NCBI GenBank assembly: GCA_007026445.1
Contig: VDMD01000002.1
Location: 3,100,001 to 3,164,000 of the forward strand
Direction: 5' to 3'
DNA: 64,000 nt
Source: Schizophyllum amplum
Lineage: Eukaryota; Basidiomycota; Agaricomycetes; Agaricales; Schizophyllaceae
Made by a program: the position numbers and the translations under genes. Below the pieces are notes generated by a model, which was given only the letters and a program-made list of their open reading frames with translations, did not search any database and was not told where the DNA came from. This document shows positions 20,906 to 32,902 of the stretch, piece after piece; the stretch's first letter is position 1, and every line of letters starts with the position of its first letter.

Positions 20906-22735
20906 GTCTAGAGAACGACTGACCAGTACAAGTTTACAGTGAGCGTCGGCTGTTCGCATCTCTTAAGTAGGCACCTGAGTACAGCAAGGACTCTAGAATT
21001 GTCTCAAAATGTCGGTGGCTACCACATTTCTTTGTGTTGAGGACAAAATTATCTGGGGCTCCGAGATTTTGAGTTTAAACTTGAGTTTGCTGCCGTGTTG
21101 GTGGGTTAGGAACTAATCCACCGTTTTATCATCGCCGCCCCCAAGGATTTTGGGTGCATTTTTTTGGCCGCATCTAACCGGTGTGATCGCCGGATTTTTT
21201 GGATCAATCACCGATCCTGCGGGCGACGGGTCGCCTCTTCCGTTCAAACTCGAGATTACTGTAGTGACTGGCAGTGCACGTACTTCTGCGAAAAATGAAG
21301 TGCATACTCGCCAAACTGTAGATGCTACGAGGCTCTCAATTTTTCGTGACGTGTCAAAAAATCCGCGCCGAGTCGGACGCCGAGCGCGGCATTTCGGCAA
21401 CTTGTCATCGACCTTGCGTACACAAAACGTCGACAGCGTCTTCATCGACGTTCTGCGCGACTTATGCAGGATTGAAGGGTGATCTTACTGAGGTCGGGGC
21501 CTAGATTTTATCTGCACCTTACTATATCTTGCTAGACTGCCGACAAAGCGACTTAGAGAATTCTGTATCACGCAGTTGTGCAACAGTCAACATGTCGGCA
21601 TCTCGGCATCTGCGTAAGCAATGCTCGTAAGTATGACCGCCATCCGATCATTCGTCTCTCGCGTCCCTCTCACTGTGACTATGCACGCGAATGTTAAAAA
21701 GAAATTTGAACGGAAACGCCGTCGTCAAGCTTGCCGAACGCAACGGAGCCTTGCTAGCTGGGGGAGGAGGAGCACCGCAATCACACCGGCAAGCGGCGCC
21801 TAGCGGACGCGAAGCACGCTGAGTATTGGCGATCAGAGCCAGCGTTCGAACTGGAGGAGGTGACGATGACACGTCTTGGTGTGTGTACCTCTTCCCATTC
21901 CTTACTTCTAACTTACTTGCTGCAGTCGCGTTCGAGTGACTGGACCTCGTTATCGCGGACAACTGGATGCCCCACGATGCCTCGATCGCGCTGTCGCAGG
22001 AGCCCGCGTATGCGACGCAGCTCTGCGCATCCAAGGCATCGATCTCCCCCCGCCACGCAACCGTGAGCGTTCAAGAGCACTCCGGCATCGTCTTCCGTAG
22101 TCGGGCGCAGTCCGTACATGCCGTCCATGTTCACGGCGGAACCGCCCATTTTATCCGTCGCGGACGACTCACGCAACGCGCACGACCCACGAGCGCCCGA
22201 GCACCATCTCAACACAACCTGGGAGATCGTTCGGATGGGGACACTACTCGCCTCTCGCTCGGTGCGCCTACGTTCACCTCATATCTTCCTCTTCCACCAA
22301 CACCAGTGAAGCCGGTATCGCTTGCCCCCTCTACACTGCGCGCATTCGCCGTCTAGGGCAGGTGCCATCCGCTCAAAATCATCCTCTTTGGCGCAACGAA
22401 CAACGTGCAATCGGCGGTAGCGCGGTGTATGTGCAGTACACGCACCACTTCGAGTGTACAGGCCCGTCGGTGCGCGCAACCGAGACGGAGAGCACGGCCG
22501 AGTGGCGCCGCAGCCGCTCATGAACAACCTCCGGAGCGCGACGTATGGGATTCCTCGAGTGGGATCCCGTCGAGCAGAACAACTTGGGTTGGAGCATGCA
22601 TGGAAGAGCGGGGAAGGCTGTCCGGCGCCAGGTGAGGACGTAGTCCTGTGCGTGGGGCGATTCAACACGCTGACCCAGCGCAGTACGGCTGTTCACGCTC
22701 CAGTTGGATGACGGGCCCTAGCGAGCAAGGCGAAG
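20906..22735. other. Gene-poor segment
   Basis: No coding region I can support. 21,150-21,482 is open on both strands for about 110 codons without a recognisable motif. 21,860-22,360 contains overlapping short frames with GT..AG-like junctions (for example near 21,880-21,925), but no domain emerges. Best described as decayed repeat or unannotated sequence. Confidence 0.3.
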
Positions 22736-23560
22736 CGCGAGGCAAGGGGTGATGTGTGAGGAAGGGGCGACTGAGCAAAGACAGGTGATGGGACAACGCG
22801 ACGCGAAGCGGCAGACCGCCGCGGACGAGGTGAGACTGAGCGAGTCGACGAACAACATACAGCGAGCGACGGGCGAACCTGTTGATGGGGCGAGGAAGAC
22901 GAGACGAGGGGAGACAGTAACTCAACGGCTGACAGGCGAGACGAGGGAAGTGAGGAAGGGCGAGGAGAGGTGGGGCGGGGAGAGGTTTTGATGGCAGAGC
23001 GGCAAGCCGACAGGTGAAGGGCGAACTGACACGCAACAGGCGCGTGGCGAGGCAACAAGCGGGATGCGACGAGGGTCACAGCAGGGGATGAGCTCGGCGA
23101 CGTGGCATGGTCGAGCCCGGCAAGTAGAAAGCGAGAGGCGACGGCAGGGGCGAGGGGATGACGTGGACTCAGCCACGGGCGAGGGAGAGGGGAATGGAGC
23201 GGACGAGACGATGGGCCAGGGGTGGCGATGGGCGACAGGCGATCGGGAGTTGACCATCGACAAGGGACTCACGGACTGAGGGACGAGGCGACGGGGCGAC
23301 GGACAGGCAATGCACAATGAGCGACCATCAAGCTTTGCATCAGCGTAGCTCGCTCACCGGGGGGCGGGCGATGGGGAGGCGACAAGGGCAGGTGATTGTG
23401 GCGAGGCTACCCGAGCTAATGGACGAGAGGCGGGAGGCGACCCAGGCAAGGTCAGGGGCATGCTGGCACGACAAATCAACTTCCGGGGCGAGGGCAGGGC
23501 GATCGGCGAATGAGGGCGACGACGCCCTCAAGCTCACGCTTCAGTAAGTCTTCTGTTGTC
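22736..23560. repeat. Strand-biased low-complexity tract (GGCGA/GAGGCGA-rich)
   Basis: About 800 bp in which the plus strand is dominated by G and A in loosely repeated words such as GGCGA, GACGAGG, GGGCGA and GACAGGCGA. A similar tract occurs in each duplicated unit at 30,070-30,430 and 44,821-45,179. No reading frame is credible. Confidence 0.55.
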
Positions 23561-25554
23561 CGTTGTTTTCCGAAACTGATGCTGTGCTCAGGATCGGGCG
23601 GAGCGGCGGCACTTCGACGTCTTGGTCAGAGGGATAGGGAGATGCTCACGCGAGTACGGCAGCGGCGAGGGCCATCGCACTGTCGTCTCGAACTCCGCTG
23701 AGTTTTGCATTTCTGCGGCACCTTTCGGTGACCTCCTTCTGTATTGACTTGTAATGCGAAAATTCATTCATCACTACAGGCTGTCTCCCATCGCCACCGT
23801 CGTCCTCGTCACTCGATGTGCATCGCTCTAGTTGACGTCAAGCTCGACTTCGCTCTCAATGAGTTCGGCTCACGACGGCGCACAGTCGCACTCGACGAGC
23901 TCGACTCACAACAGCACCGACGTGCCTTCGACGGCGTCACGCGCCGACGCAATCGACAATGCGACGTGTCGGGGACTGATGCCGAGGTGTCTTAGCCGTG
24001 CGAGCGTCGATGTCCAGATACGTCTTGCTCGCTTTCTACTCGTGCTCTCGGACGGGCGGGACGCCGTGGTCGTGCGCTTCGTCTTCCTGATGTTTTTAAA
24101 TTGCATGCTGACTATTCTTACAGATGTAACTTGGTGCTCGTCGTGGCGGACGACGGCGTGGTCTGCGTCAGTCGTGGTGCGTGGGCCATGCACTCAGATT
24201 GTCATTACTTGAATCGTTCGTACAGACCGTCGCACGACGTGGACGGCCCGAGCTACCAGCAACTCCGAATCTCCTCGCCGGTCAATTTCTCAAGCAAACT
24301 CATCCCCTTCCATGTTCCACGCAAGGTTCGTCGCTCGGTTGCTGTTCATGCGCCTGCTGACTCTTACATCCCCCTGACGACATCTTTCTGTACTCTCCCG
24401 TGCCCTCGACCCAGCCCATGCTCACCGCAACTGATTTGTTTGTCAGCGAGACTGTCTCCAAGCTCGTTGACCTTGCCATCAGCGCATGCTTTACCTCACC
24501 CGTGCTGTTGCTGCCCTCGCGAGCACGCCTGCGGCGCCAACCCTCACGCGGACGTTCAAGGCGCCTGCACCGCTGCCGGCGCCGTCACCGTCTGCTACGA
24601 AGCCCATGCGTGCAAAACCCTCGCGCGCAGAAACTTCCGGCAAGGTGAGGTCCCCGTATTTATACTTATATTTGACGCTGACTAGGCCCGTAGCTTTCGC
24701 AGCTCAGACTTCAAGCCTTGGCGTTGGAAGAATCCGCCAAGCTCACTAGAAGATTCTCTACCTCGGGTTGCAGCTTGAAAAGCTTTCATGGCCAATGTGA
24801 GGAAGGAGGCGGCGGCGCTGCTGTGGGGGAAGTGTGCAGGCGGGTGGACGCAGCGTCAACAGCGCCGCCCAGTGCACTCGTGGGCGACGGACGGGCACAG
24901 CGAAAGATATGTCGTGATATGTATGATTTCAAGTTGCATTAGGAATAAACGACTGCACATGCATAGAACACAGAAAGGGCGAGACGACAGGGAGGTAAGT
25001 GAAAGGGAGTGGGTATATGGGAAAAGGAGGATGCGCGACGGCCGTGCATGCGTTTACTACGGAAGATATACGTACCGTGGACTATTGTTTGCGCGAGAAA
25101 GCGGTGAGTGCACGAAATGAGTAAGAACTCGGTGAACGGCGAGCCGAAGAAAGCGGCTACTGTCCTGACTCGATTTCCTGTGTTCCTGTGTCTCCTGTGC
25201 GCTTGTAAGTTGTTTCTATTTTCTCTGTACTCATACAACCCCACCACACTACCTACAATTCCCCTTTCCTACCTAAGACCCGTAGAAAAAGTTTCCCGGC
25301 TCTGACCACCATCGTCCAAATAATGTTTTCAACTGAGGGATCTTTGTTTTCGGGCTATCCTCGAGAACCAAACATGATGTTGCGTCTTCACCGGCGAGAC
25401 ATCACCTTGCCAGCCTTCGGGCTTGGAAATACACCCCAACGGCGCTTCAACACGCCGAATTTGCGTCTACCTGCCTTGCTAGCAAACAGTGTACGAAGAG
25501 ACAAAGAAATAAAAAGATTGATGGTGTCTAGTACTGTACAGAATCACCTTCACG
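23561..25554. other. Gene-poor segment left of the tandem duplication
   Basis: Contains several 60-190 codon frames on the plus strand (for example 24,101-24,685) with no recognisable domain and no consistent splice model. The sequence immediately left of 25,555 is not repeated at the unit A/B junction, which fixes the left edge of the duplication. Confidence 0.3.
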
Positions 25555-25585
25555 GTAGCCTGCTGCCGCTGAAGCGCGGGTTTTA

Positions 25586-28237
25586 ATGGCCAATTCGAAA
25601 TGCGTCCGACGAGCCCACACAAGCTCAGATGGGGCAGACCGAGCTGGAAGTACTAGAATGCGACGTCCGCCTCCTTGGGAGGATGGGCTGCGAAGAGAGT
25701 TGACGCTGTGGAGCGGCGCGAGCGGGTGCTCTGCGCCCGATGGTGAAGTTGCTGGATTAAAAAGACGCTGTCAGTACGATGAGCACTCCTCGAACTACGC
25801 TCCGAGCGACGCACTGGGCTACTGGCCGTCTGAACAGATCCACAGTCAGCGCACGCCGCACGGTCGCGTTTCACGCGCCGAGCGAATCACCATCTCCTGA
25901 GGGCGTCATCAGCGGTGTTGAGGCAGCGAAAGTAGACGTACAAGGCGCCTGCCTTGAGGCGCGAGGTCTTCGTATCGCGCAGAACGTGCACGCTCCATCT
26001 CGCGACACATCTCTGCTGCAGGAGGCGTCAGTAAATCGCAATACAAGCGACCCGCGTACTACGCACCTGACAGCACCCCGGGGATCGTTGCAGTCGCCAC
26101 AGCGAACGCACCAGCCGGAGAACGCGCTGCACGAGATGCAGAAGGCGCCGTTGCTTGTTGATCGCGCTTTCGAGGTAATGACGGGTACGTTGGTGAGCGC
26201 GCTTGAGAGCGCTGCGCTCGCGCAAGACGGAGGAGGAGCTGCAAGAAGCGTGGTTAGCAAGGAAGAGGGAAATAAAGACGTACTGTGCTCGCTCTCGGAG
26301 ATGCGCGCGGCTTCTGAGTCCGAGACCGCGCCGCCTGCACGGCAAGACCTAGCGCGTCGTCGCACGAGCTCCATTCATGTCCTACCACACGGCTGCCGTG
26401 TCGTGCGATGCAGCACCACACCAGGTAGCGTTAGCGAATCCCGAGTCCCCTTGCTCGAGTACTACGCACCCTGTAGCTGTTCTAGCGCGTCCCGCGTCTC
26501 CGGGACGCGAAGACAAGACGTCGGGCGTGAGTCGCGAGTCACAGCACGCCGCTGGAATCACTGGCCGTGCTTCTGGAGCGCGAGCGAGCACGTCTTTGAG
26601 CGTGCTCGGCCTTGACGCCCCCAAAGTCGTGTCCAGCGCGGAAGACGACAGGATAGTCGCTGAAAGAATTGATGTGAGCAAAGAGGAAGAGAGAGACGAC
26701 GTACCGGACGCGCCGGTGCGTAAACAAATTACTACGGTCTTGCGGGATGAGCCCGCGACGCCGAAGAGCGCACAATCTGCTCAGGTATCGTCAGTAGAGT
26801 CCCGGGCGCATAATGTGATTATGGCAAGCCCTGATTCACCTGGAAAGCGAGTTCTCAGCAGCGTGCGCGAGCGAAGGGCAGCGCCCTTCAACGGTGGAGT
26901 ACGCTTCACAGGCGCGCCCCAGTACGCCAGCAGGCCCACTCGGTGTTGACGCGCCCGCGAGCAATTCCTGCGCGCCGAACGGCGAAGACCCTGTCCCGAG
27001 CGCTGTGAGCAAAGGGAAAGCGAGAGAAGACGCACCTCGGGCGTCTTCCTACCCACGAGAGCCTTTTCCGATGTCGAGAGGCGCGTCTGCTGGGGTACTA
27101 GGTGTCAGTCTTGTCCAGAAGGCGTTATCAGATGCTTCGATGCGTATAACACGTACTGAGTCTCTCTGCGCTCCTATAGGGCGGTCGCCGCCTTCGAGCT
27201 TGGACTCGGTGCCTATGGTTGCGTCTAGCGCGTTATGGGGCGCGTCAGTCGTGGCACATCGCGGCGTCGTGAGTGTAGGGGCTGGCTCGACTGCGGATGC
27301 GGCCAGCCTGGGTGTTCCTACGAGTCCTATGCAGATGAGGAAACAAAGAAAAATGCGTCAGTATGGTCCTGTAGTTGCCACAAACGAACTCGCACCTGAG
27401 ACGAATAAAAAGAGAAAGAGAACAAAGGTGACGCGCGGTTTCCTCGCGCGAGAAAAGCACCGAGCTGCGAAGCAGCAAGAAGCGGCGGTGGCGGCGCCTG
27501 TTGCGCCGCAGCTTCAGCAGAAAGCGCCCGGTGATCTGCTTTCGAACTCGCGCCTTCGCGCGAGTAAGCCTGATGTCGAGAGCCGGGAGAGCTGCCAAAC
27601 GGGTGAGATCCGCAGTCTCACGCGAGAGCACGACGAAGAGAGCGAGTCTCAAGGAGGAGAAGTCAGTGGAGAGTCGCGTTGGGCGACAGCTGGCTCACCA
27701 TGCACTGGCCGCGGGAGCAAGGCAGAACGTCTGCGCTCGCCGTCCGCTTCATCGGATGCGTCAGAAGACGAGTCAGACGACCCTCTGTGGGAAAAAGAGG
27801 CGGTGAGGCGAAGGGAGTCGCTAAACTCACGCATTTTGCCCGATCTTCGTGCACATCGCATGAGCTGGCTTCTGGGGACCGAGCTACGAGATTGTGGATG
27901 TTCTAGCGACTTTGTATATGGACTCACCTGCTGGTACCACCTGCTTGCAGAGGTCGACGGCCTCAGAGCTGCCACTAGTCTAGAAAAAGTCGTCAGTGAG
28001 GTAAAAGCAAAGAAGGAAGACATACTCGACTTCCTGGGGTGTGATTGCTATGAGGCTATTCAAGATCAGGCCCTGTCTTGGAAAGCACAGTTAGAAGCTG
28101 GAACTTTGTGTGAGGATCCTTACCTGCACTCTTCAGAGAGCCTATCACGAAAAGGGGGTCCCCGAGGAGGTAATGTCAGGTGTCCTCAGGACTTCGGGTC
28201 CGAGGCAGGTCGCCTCAGGTGTGCTCGCATGTCCTGA
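25586..28237 (+). pseudogene. Unrecognised Ser/Arg-rich long ORF broken over three frames (unit A)
   Basis: Three overlapping plus-strand frames run in series: 25779-26615 (278 aa), 26377-26949 (190 aa) and 26894-28237 (447 aa). Each begins where the previous loses its composition, moving one frame each time, which suggests two frameshifts or unrecognised introns in one protein of roughly 800 residues. The composition is even along the series (Ala/Ser/Arg/Glu-rich, disordered). A basic cluster KKRKRTK near the middle of the last frame looks like a nuclear localisation signal. After it comes an acidic serine block (SSDASEDESDD), then a more ordered C-terminus (RMSWLLGTELRDC.. through LDFLGCDCYEAIQDQ) with several Cys and Trp. 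I recognise no family. It may be a transposon-encoded protein. Confidence 0.4.
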
Positions 28238-30517
28238 GGATGCCTCAGCTTACTACCTGTGCTGGCCTGAGTTGACCTACGATCTTTCGGTACCTACGAG
28301 GTATATTGAGGTGACCTTAGGTGATCTTAGGCTATGTCAGGAAGGTTAGCCTACTCATATTGTAGCGAGGTCTACTTAGTATAGCATGGATATCTCATAC
28401 ATTATCATCTACCCTATGCACCCCATCTGCCGTCCAGTTACGCAGAACATCGTCAGCATCAGCGGTCGCAACCGCGCACGCCGAGGCGGGATAGGTTGTG
28501 CGCAATGTGCCGATGCGGATGCGCGCAGAGATGCATGATGTGCCGGCCTGCATAAGCTGCATGGCGGCCGCCTCAACGGCCCTCACATCGTGTATCGGCC
28601 TCCAGTCAGCCATGCAGAACGATGGCTCCAGGGGGAGCAGGGTTCTCCTTGGCAGGCCATGCGCCGCGACGCGCCCTCTCGCCATGCGCCTTCAATCTCT
28701 CGCGCCGCCTTCTCCCCGCGCAGCCGCGCTTGCTAAGTGTACCGATCGCCGCGCGCGAGCCTCCGGTTTCCCAGGCATGAGAATCGCGTGTCGCATGGTG
28801 CGCGGGTCGATCGATCGAGAAAACAAGGTGAGCGAGCGGGGCAAAGCGAGGGAGAGAATGGGAGGGAGGGAGAAGAGGGGAGGGAGGGAGAAGAGGGGAG
28901 GAGGGGGAGAGGGATAAGAAGGGAAAGGAGATGGAGGAGGAGGGAGAGGGAGAGAGAGAGGGATAGGAAGGGAAAAGAGGAGGAGGAGGACAGAAGAGGG
29001 AGAGGGCGGGGAGCGCGGGAAGTCGACTTCTGATGTGTGCGCACCTGCGTTCTCGCCCGCGCATGCCCACACGCAGTATGCCCTGACGACGGCGATTATT
29101 TGTGCTTCTGAAACGACGAGGGTCGCGTGCATTCACGCACCTCGCCCCTCCTCAAAGGATGGCGGGCTGCGTGTCTTGTTAGGCCCGGCGCTAGCTCTTG
29201 GCGCTGTCAGAAAACGCACCTCTCAAAGGTACATAGCCGACGCACGTTAAAATAACCTCTGCAGCGCGTCAGACGCCCTCCCAATAGCAGATACAGCACT
29301 TGGCGCGTTGCCCGTGTACGCGCTCGATGAAAGATACATCTTGCATCGAGCAGAGAGGCAGATAAATAGAAGGGAGAGTGTGAGGGGGGAAGGATGGAGG
29401 AGGCGGCAGAGGGTCATGTAGACGGCAAGAGTTGACGAGGATATTCGTAGGCGCGCAAAGACAAGGCGCGGCGCATTACTCACGTGGCGGCCGCGGCGAT
29501 CGAACTGGACGGTGACCGAACTTCGGTCCGGATCTTGCGGGTGCTCAAACGGGGAGCCTCACCGCCTGAGTCATACATCGCATCTCTCCTCCCACCGTCA
29601 TGTCAGTCACCTCGCCGGTATCCTCCTCTCCTCGGGCGTCACTTGGCATTGCTCAATAACACCCAGGCTCGATCCCAACATGTTCCCGCGTTTTGACTTT
29701 TGACAAGTCAGCAAACGCAACGCGCTGCGAAGCAGCAGGGCCTGTGTGCGCGCGCGCGCGGTCAAGGTGCGTACGCTACGCTTTGTACTTTGTACTTTAC
29801 TGATATACACCTAGAATCTGGGCTTGAAACACCGAGAGACGTGCATGTCCCCGCCGCCGCAGCGTCCCATCCTCGCCTCTCTCCCGGGCGCGCGGGAGCT
29901 CATCACGCAATATTGGTGCGTGCACTATACTTTGCACACTGTAACTCTGACTGACAACCTAGCAACAGGCTCGACACGTTAAGATGTGCACATGTCGCCT
30001 CGACGCTGACGGCGCGCCGCGGCGCGCCGTGCCGCGTCTCCTCGCCTGTTTCGCCCCTCTCCCGACGCATGGCGAATGAGTCAAGGGGAGACGGCGAGGC
30101 GAGAGGGAGGGTTGCGACTGAGCGATGACGAGCAAGGTGACAGGCGAGAGCTAGTCGATGAGGGTAGGGGGAGGAAGGTGACGAGCGAGGCGAGGGGGAA
30201 GAGGCAAGGGGAGGCGAGTGGGCAAGGGGGGCGTGCGAGGAGAGGCGAGGACGACGTGTGAGGAGGTGTTTGCGCTGCCCGGCAAGTCAAGGGCGCGACG
30301 GCGAGGGGTGACGGTAGACTGGACGACGGGCGGGGGAGGGAGCGCAGGGCGAGGAGCGAGGCGACAGGTGAGCGTCGACGCGACGCGGCGAGTGTGACGG
30401 CGACGAGGAGGCGAGCGTCAGAGAGGTGCGTGAGCTAGTCTGTGCACCCCATGACTCACTAACGTACACTCTAGCGACTGGCTCGACACGTTGAGATGTG
30501 TGCATGTCGCCTGAGTG
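28238..30517. other. Noncoding, low-complexity segment (unit A)
   Basis: 28,150-28,360 is dense in CCTCAGG/CCTGAGG and TGACCT words. 28,851-29,023 is almost pure purine on the plus strand. 30,070-30,430 is GGCGA/GAGG-rich like 22,736-23,560. GCTCGACACGTT(A/G)AGATGTG occurs twice (about 29,970 and 30,481). No supported gene. The same content lies at 42,989-45,266. Confidence 0.4.
28851..29023. repeat. Polypurine tract (GGGAGGGAGAAGAGG type), unit A
   Basis: About 170 bp of G and A with very few pyrimidines on the plus strand, built from GGGAGGGAGAAGAG and GAGGAGGAGG words. Mirror-symmetric purine runs of this sort can form triplex DNA. The copy in unit B is at 43,602-43,774. Confidence 0.7.
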
Positions 30518-30777
30518 ATGCTGAGTAGAGCGGCAGCGGCGGCGCGCAGCGCGCTCGCATGCCGCTCTTCAGGTAAGCTTGTCGTACTATCCGCGAACAG
30601 TACTTACTGTTCACACAGGTCTTTATCCTTTTGTCCGTGCCCGAAACATTGGGCACGGAGACGGCCTTTGCGTTTACGATCAAGGTACGTTTTCAGTGAA
30701 GTAAGACCACCATCATTACTGACGTTCACATAGGTTTGCGAGTCACTAAAATACAGTCCTTTTTCATGGCATTTTGA
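30518..30777 (+). CDS. Candidate small spliced gene, 54 aa (unit A)
   Basis: Two well-formed introns lie close together: 30573-30618 (gtaagc..cacag, 46 nt) and 30685-30733 (gtacgt..catag, 49 nt), the size seen in the real genes of this window. Joining exons 30518-30572, 30619-30684 and 30734-30777 gives an open 54-residue frame (Ala-rich start, then YPFVRARNIGHGDG, then a short hydrophobic end). The middle exon is open in all three frames, so the frame could be wrong and upstream exons may be missing. No family recognised. It may be a fragment of a gene captured by a mobile element. Confidence 0.3.
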
Positions 30778-30912
30778 GTAGACTTTTGTAACTTATCGTA
30801 GATCCTAATATTATTTGATTGCATTTCTACCTTGTAAAATCGCGAATATCACTGCAAAACTGGCTACAACAAACCTTGATCAGCTTAGGAAAATGGGTCG
30901 ACTGTAGGTGCT

Positions 30913-31260
30913 ATGTGGTTGCCTCAGGTCACCCCAGGTGGTGTAGGGTTTCGCTGGCCCACCAACAAATTCCTGGGCATCCTGAACGTCCTGAATGTCC
31001 TGGGTCTGCCTCACATGACCTCACATGACCTGATAGCACCTGATAGCACCTACAATCGGCGGGGCTTTTTCCAGATTGGCAGCGATACATGGCTAGAGGA
31101 GCACTACGCTCAGCCTGAGTATAACCTGTGCCACGAAGCCAAGAAGGCGGTTGTCCGGCGACATGATAACGGTGTGCTCGTCGACGAGGCAGACGAGTGG
31201 CGCAAGCAAGTACTGAACTCAAAGGCAGCTGTTCATCAATGGTGCCTGCTTGACTTTTAA
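30913..31260 (+). CDS. Unrecognised 115-aa frame (unit A)
   Basis: The C-terminal 70 residues look protein-like (GFFQIGSDTWLEEHYAQ.., KKAVVRRHDNGVLVDEADEW) and end at a clean TAA. The first 45 codons lie in a 150-bp block bounded by GTAGGTGCTAT and its exact inverse ATAGCACCTAC (30,904-31,053), rich in CCTCAGG/CATGACCT words. That block may be a small insertion rather than coding. No family recognised. Confidence 0.25.
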   Translation: MWLPQVTPGGVGFRWPTNKFLGILNVLNVLGLPHMTSHDLIAPDSTYNRRGFFQIGSDTWLEEHYAQPEYNLCHEAKKAVVRRHDNGVLVDEADEWRKQVLNSKAAVHQWCLLDF

Positions 31261-32049
31261 GTTTTGACTCTTGAGCGCATCGCAGCGACGAGAGAGCTGT
31301 CCGTGCGTGAGCACGGACAGCGCTGGCGTAGCGATGGCGGCCATTCTCATCAACTTGGCTGCACTAAAACATGATCATTCGACATTGAGTTTGTGTGGAA
31401 ATGGTTGCGCCCAAAAGCGGATTCCCAAAGCAGATTCCCAAAATGGATATCCCAAAACGGTTTCTGCATGCGGTAATCCCAAAATGGACTTGACACAGCC
31501 ACAGTATAAGTATAGAGCAGTGCAAGTTTGAGTGCAAGTTCCTAACCCACCACCTGCCACGCAAAGCGCTGGCCCTCTCTAACACAAGTCCGAGACCTCC
31601 AGCGCGGACCAAGTTACGGCAATCTCATATAGACACAGTATATACGTTGAGTGCACTCCCCTTGAGCAAATATCCATCCATACCACCACGAGCAGAAAAT
31701 GTCGAGCTAGTGACTGCACCGCCGGCGGGCTTGCCGCAAGTGGTCGCTGTCTTACGTCTTGCTCATTGCCAGCGCTTGTGAGTGTCCGTGCACAATGCAA
31801 GAACCCGCTGTAAGATAGCCTCGCCGGACACCTCACTCTCTTGTGCTTCACTGGCCTCGGCGGTGAGCAGGCTCGGAGCAGGTTAAGCAGCCGGGGCAAG
31901 CGTAGCTGGCGCTACAGGTGCGAAACAGTCCTTGAGAGCTTGGGGGATATCACTGCGCTGATGCCCATATTCGCCTGAGACGTGAATCTTTGTGGCGGCG
32001 CCATGGCAGGGCGTAGAGGAAAGGACATGATTTATTCGCGCTCGGAGGT
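31261..32049. other. Noncoding spacer with TCCCAAA repeats (unit A)
   Basis: 31,412-31,492 holds five near-tandem TCCCAAA words (ATTCCCAAA, ATCCCAAAATGGA). The remainder shows only short chance frames. The copy in unit B is at 46,010-46,798. Confidence 0.35.
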
Positions 32050-32160
32050 AACACCTTATTTGGGAGGTAGCCTTCCCAAAAGAGACGTCCCCGAGCGTGG
32101 AAAAGCTCATGTGAGATCAATTCGCCCCATTCCGGTTCCAGGGGCGCGTTTGGAAGCAGA
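32050..32160 (-). repeat. Dispersed 110-bp repeat, copy 2 (unit A)
   Basis: Reverse-orientation homologue of 18,020-18,131. It runs directly into a truncated type II LTR. Unit B copy at 46,799-46,909. Confidence 0.65.
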
Positions 32161-32256
32161 CTACGCATAAGTATCGATAACGGCACGGGAAAAATCAGGG
32201 AAAATTGGAGAAAAATACCATAGGCACGAGAGCGTGCTAGAACACCAATCCCAACA
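32161..32256 (-). repeat. Truncated type II Copia LTR (unit A)
   Basis: Starts at ACGCATAAGTA and ends at the LTR terminus CCAATCCCAACA, matching the terminal 100 bp of the LTRs at 56,288 and 59,842. The outer part is replaced by the 110-bp repeat. Unit B copy at 46,910-47,005. Confidence 0.75.
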
Positions 32257-32258
32257 CC

Positions 32259-32902
32259 CAAGGGGGTGCCGGGTTTGCAGAAAATGACCGTGGGTCCAAA
32301 TTCTTTGTAGACCGGTTACCCCTCCCCCCCTCCCCGCCTCATGTGATCGCACGTACGTCCAGCAAATGCCATTTTGGCGGCTGGCGCGTCAACATGGGTT
32401 TTGTAGTTGCTTATAACCTCTCATTGCATACTTATCATCATCTGAACTTCTCTAGAGCTCACTCATTACGCCTCATTTTACCTATAATCAATGATTTTCT
32501 TGTAACCAAAATCTGAACATTAACCACATAACTGTGCGCGCGAGCAAGAGACAGTTATTGAGTGAGAAACAGGGGTGCAGACACAAACACAAACACAGAT
32601 GGTGATGGTTCAGGACAAGAGAGTACAATGGGAACAATGACTACCTAATCTGGCAGAATTCCCCATTGGGCCAGTCCAAGCACACCAATCCCAACACCAG
32701 TTGCCTGTATATTGTTGAGAATAGGAGGCGGTGCTGTAGGAGATGCATGTACAGCCTACAAGTGAGTATATCATGGGTCCTGGGATACACAGAGCAGCCC
32801 AAAAGCTTAACTCGAAGGAGGTCCATATTATTTTTAAGCAGGCTGTCAACCCCCCCTCCCTCCCGACCCCTGGTGTGCTATTTTTAGTTTGACACCTCCT
32901 TG
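32259..32902. mobile_element. hAT-like nonautonomous element, CAAGGGGGT family, copy 1 (unit A)
   Basis: The left end CAAGGGGGTGCC and the right end CACCTCCTTG carry the family's subterminal blocks (GTTACCCCTCCCCCC on the left, CTATTTTTAG after a C-rich run on the right). The flanks (CCAACACC and CAAGGAAG) do not match, so one end is probably truncated or recombined. A piece of type I LTR (32,577-32,696) lies inside. Unit B copy at 47,008-47,651. Confidence 0.5.
32577..32696 (-). repeat. Type I Copia LTR remnant (unit A)
   Basis: Matches the outer 120 bp of the LTR at 55,172-55,442 (CAGACACAAACAC, GATGGTTCAGGAC, CCAATCCCAACA). Unit B copy at 47,326-47,445. Confidence 0.7.

Noticed and set aside
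28606..29136. Pro/Ser/Leu-rich minus-strand frames of 100-176 codons (copies in unit B)
   Set aside because: They are translations of the polypurine tract and its flank. Low-complexity composition only, no codon bias or domain.
31412..31492. CRISPR-like short repeats (TCCCAAA words)
   Set aside because: Spacing and repeat length are irregular, there are no unique spacers of constant size, and the genome is fungal.
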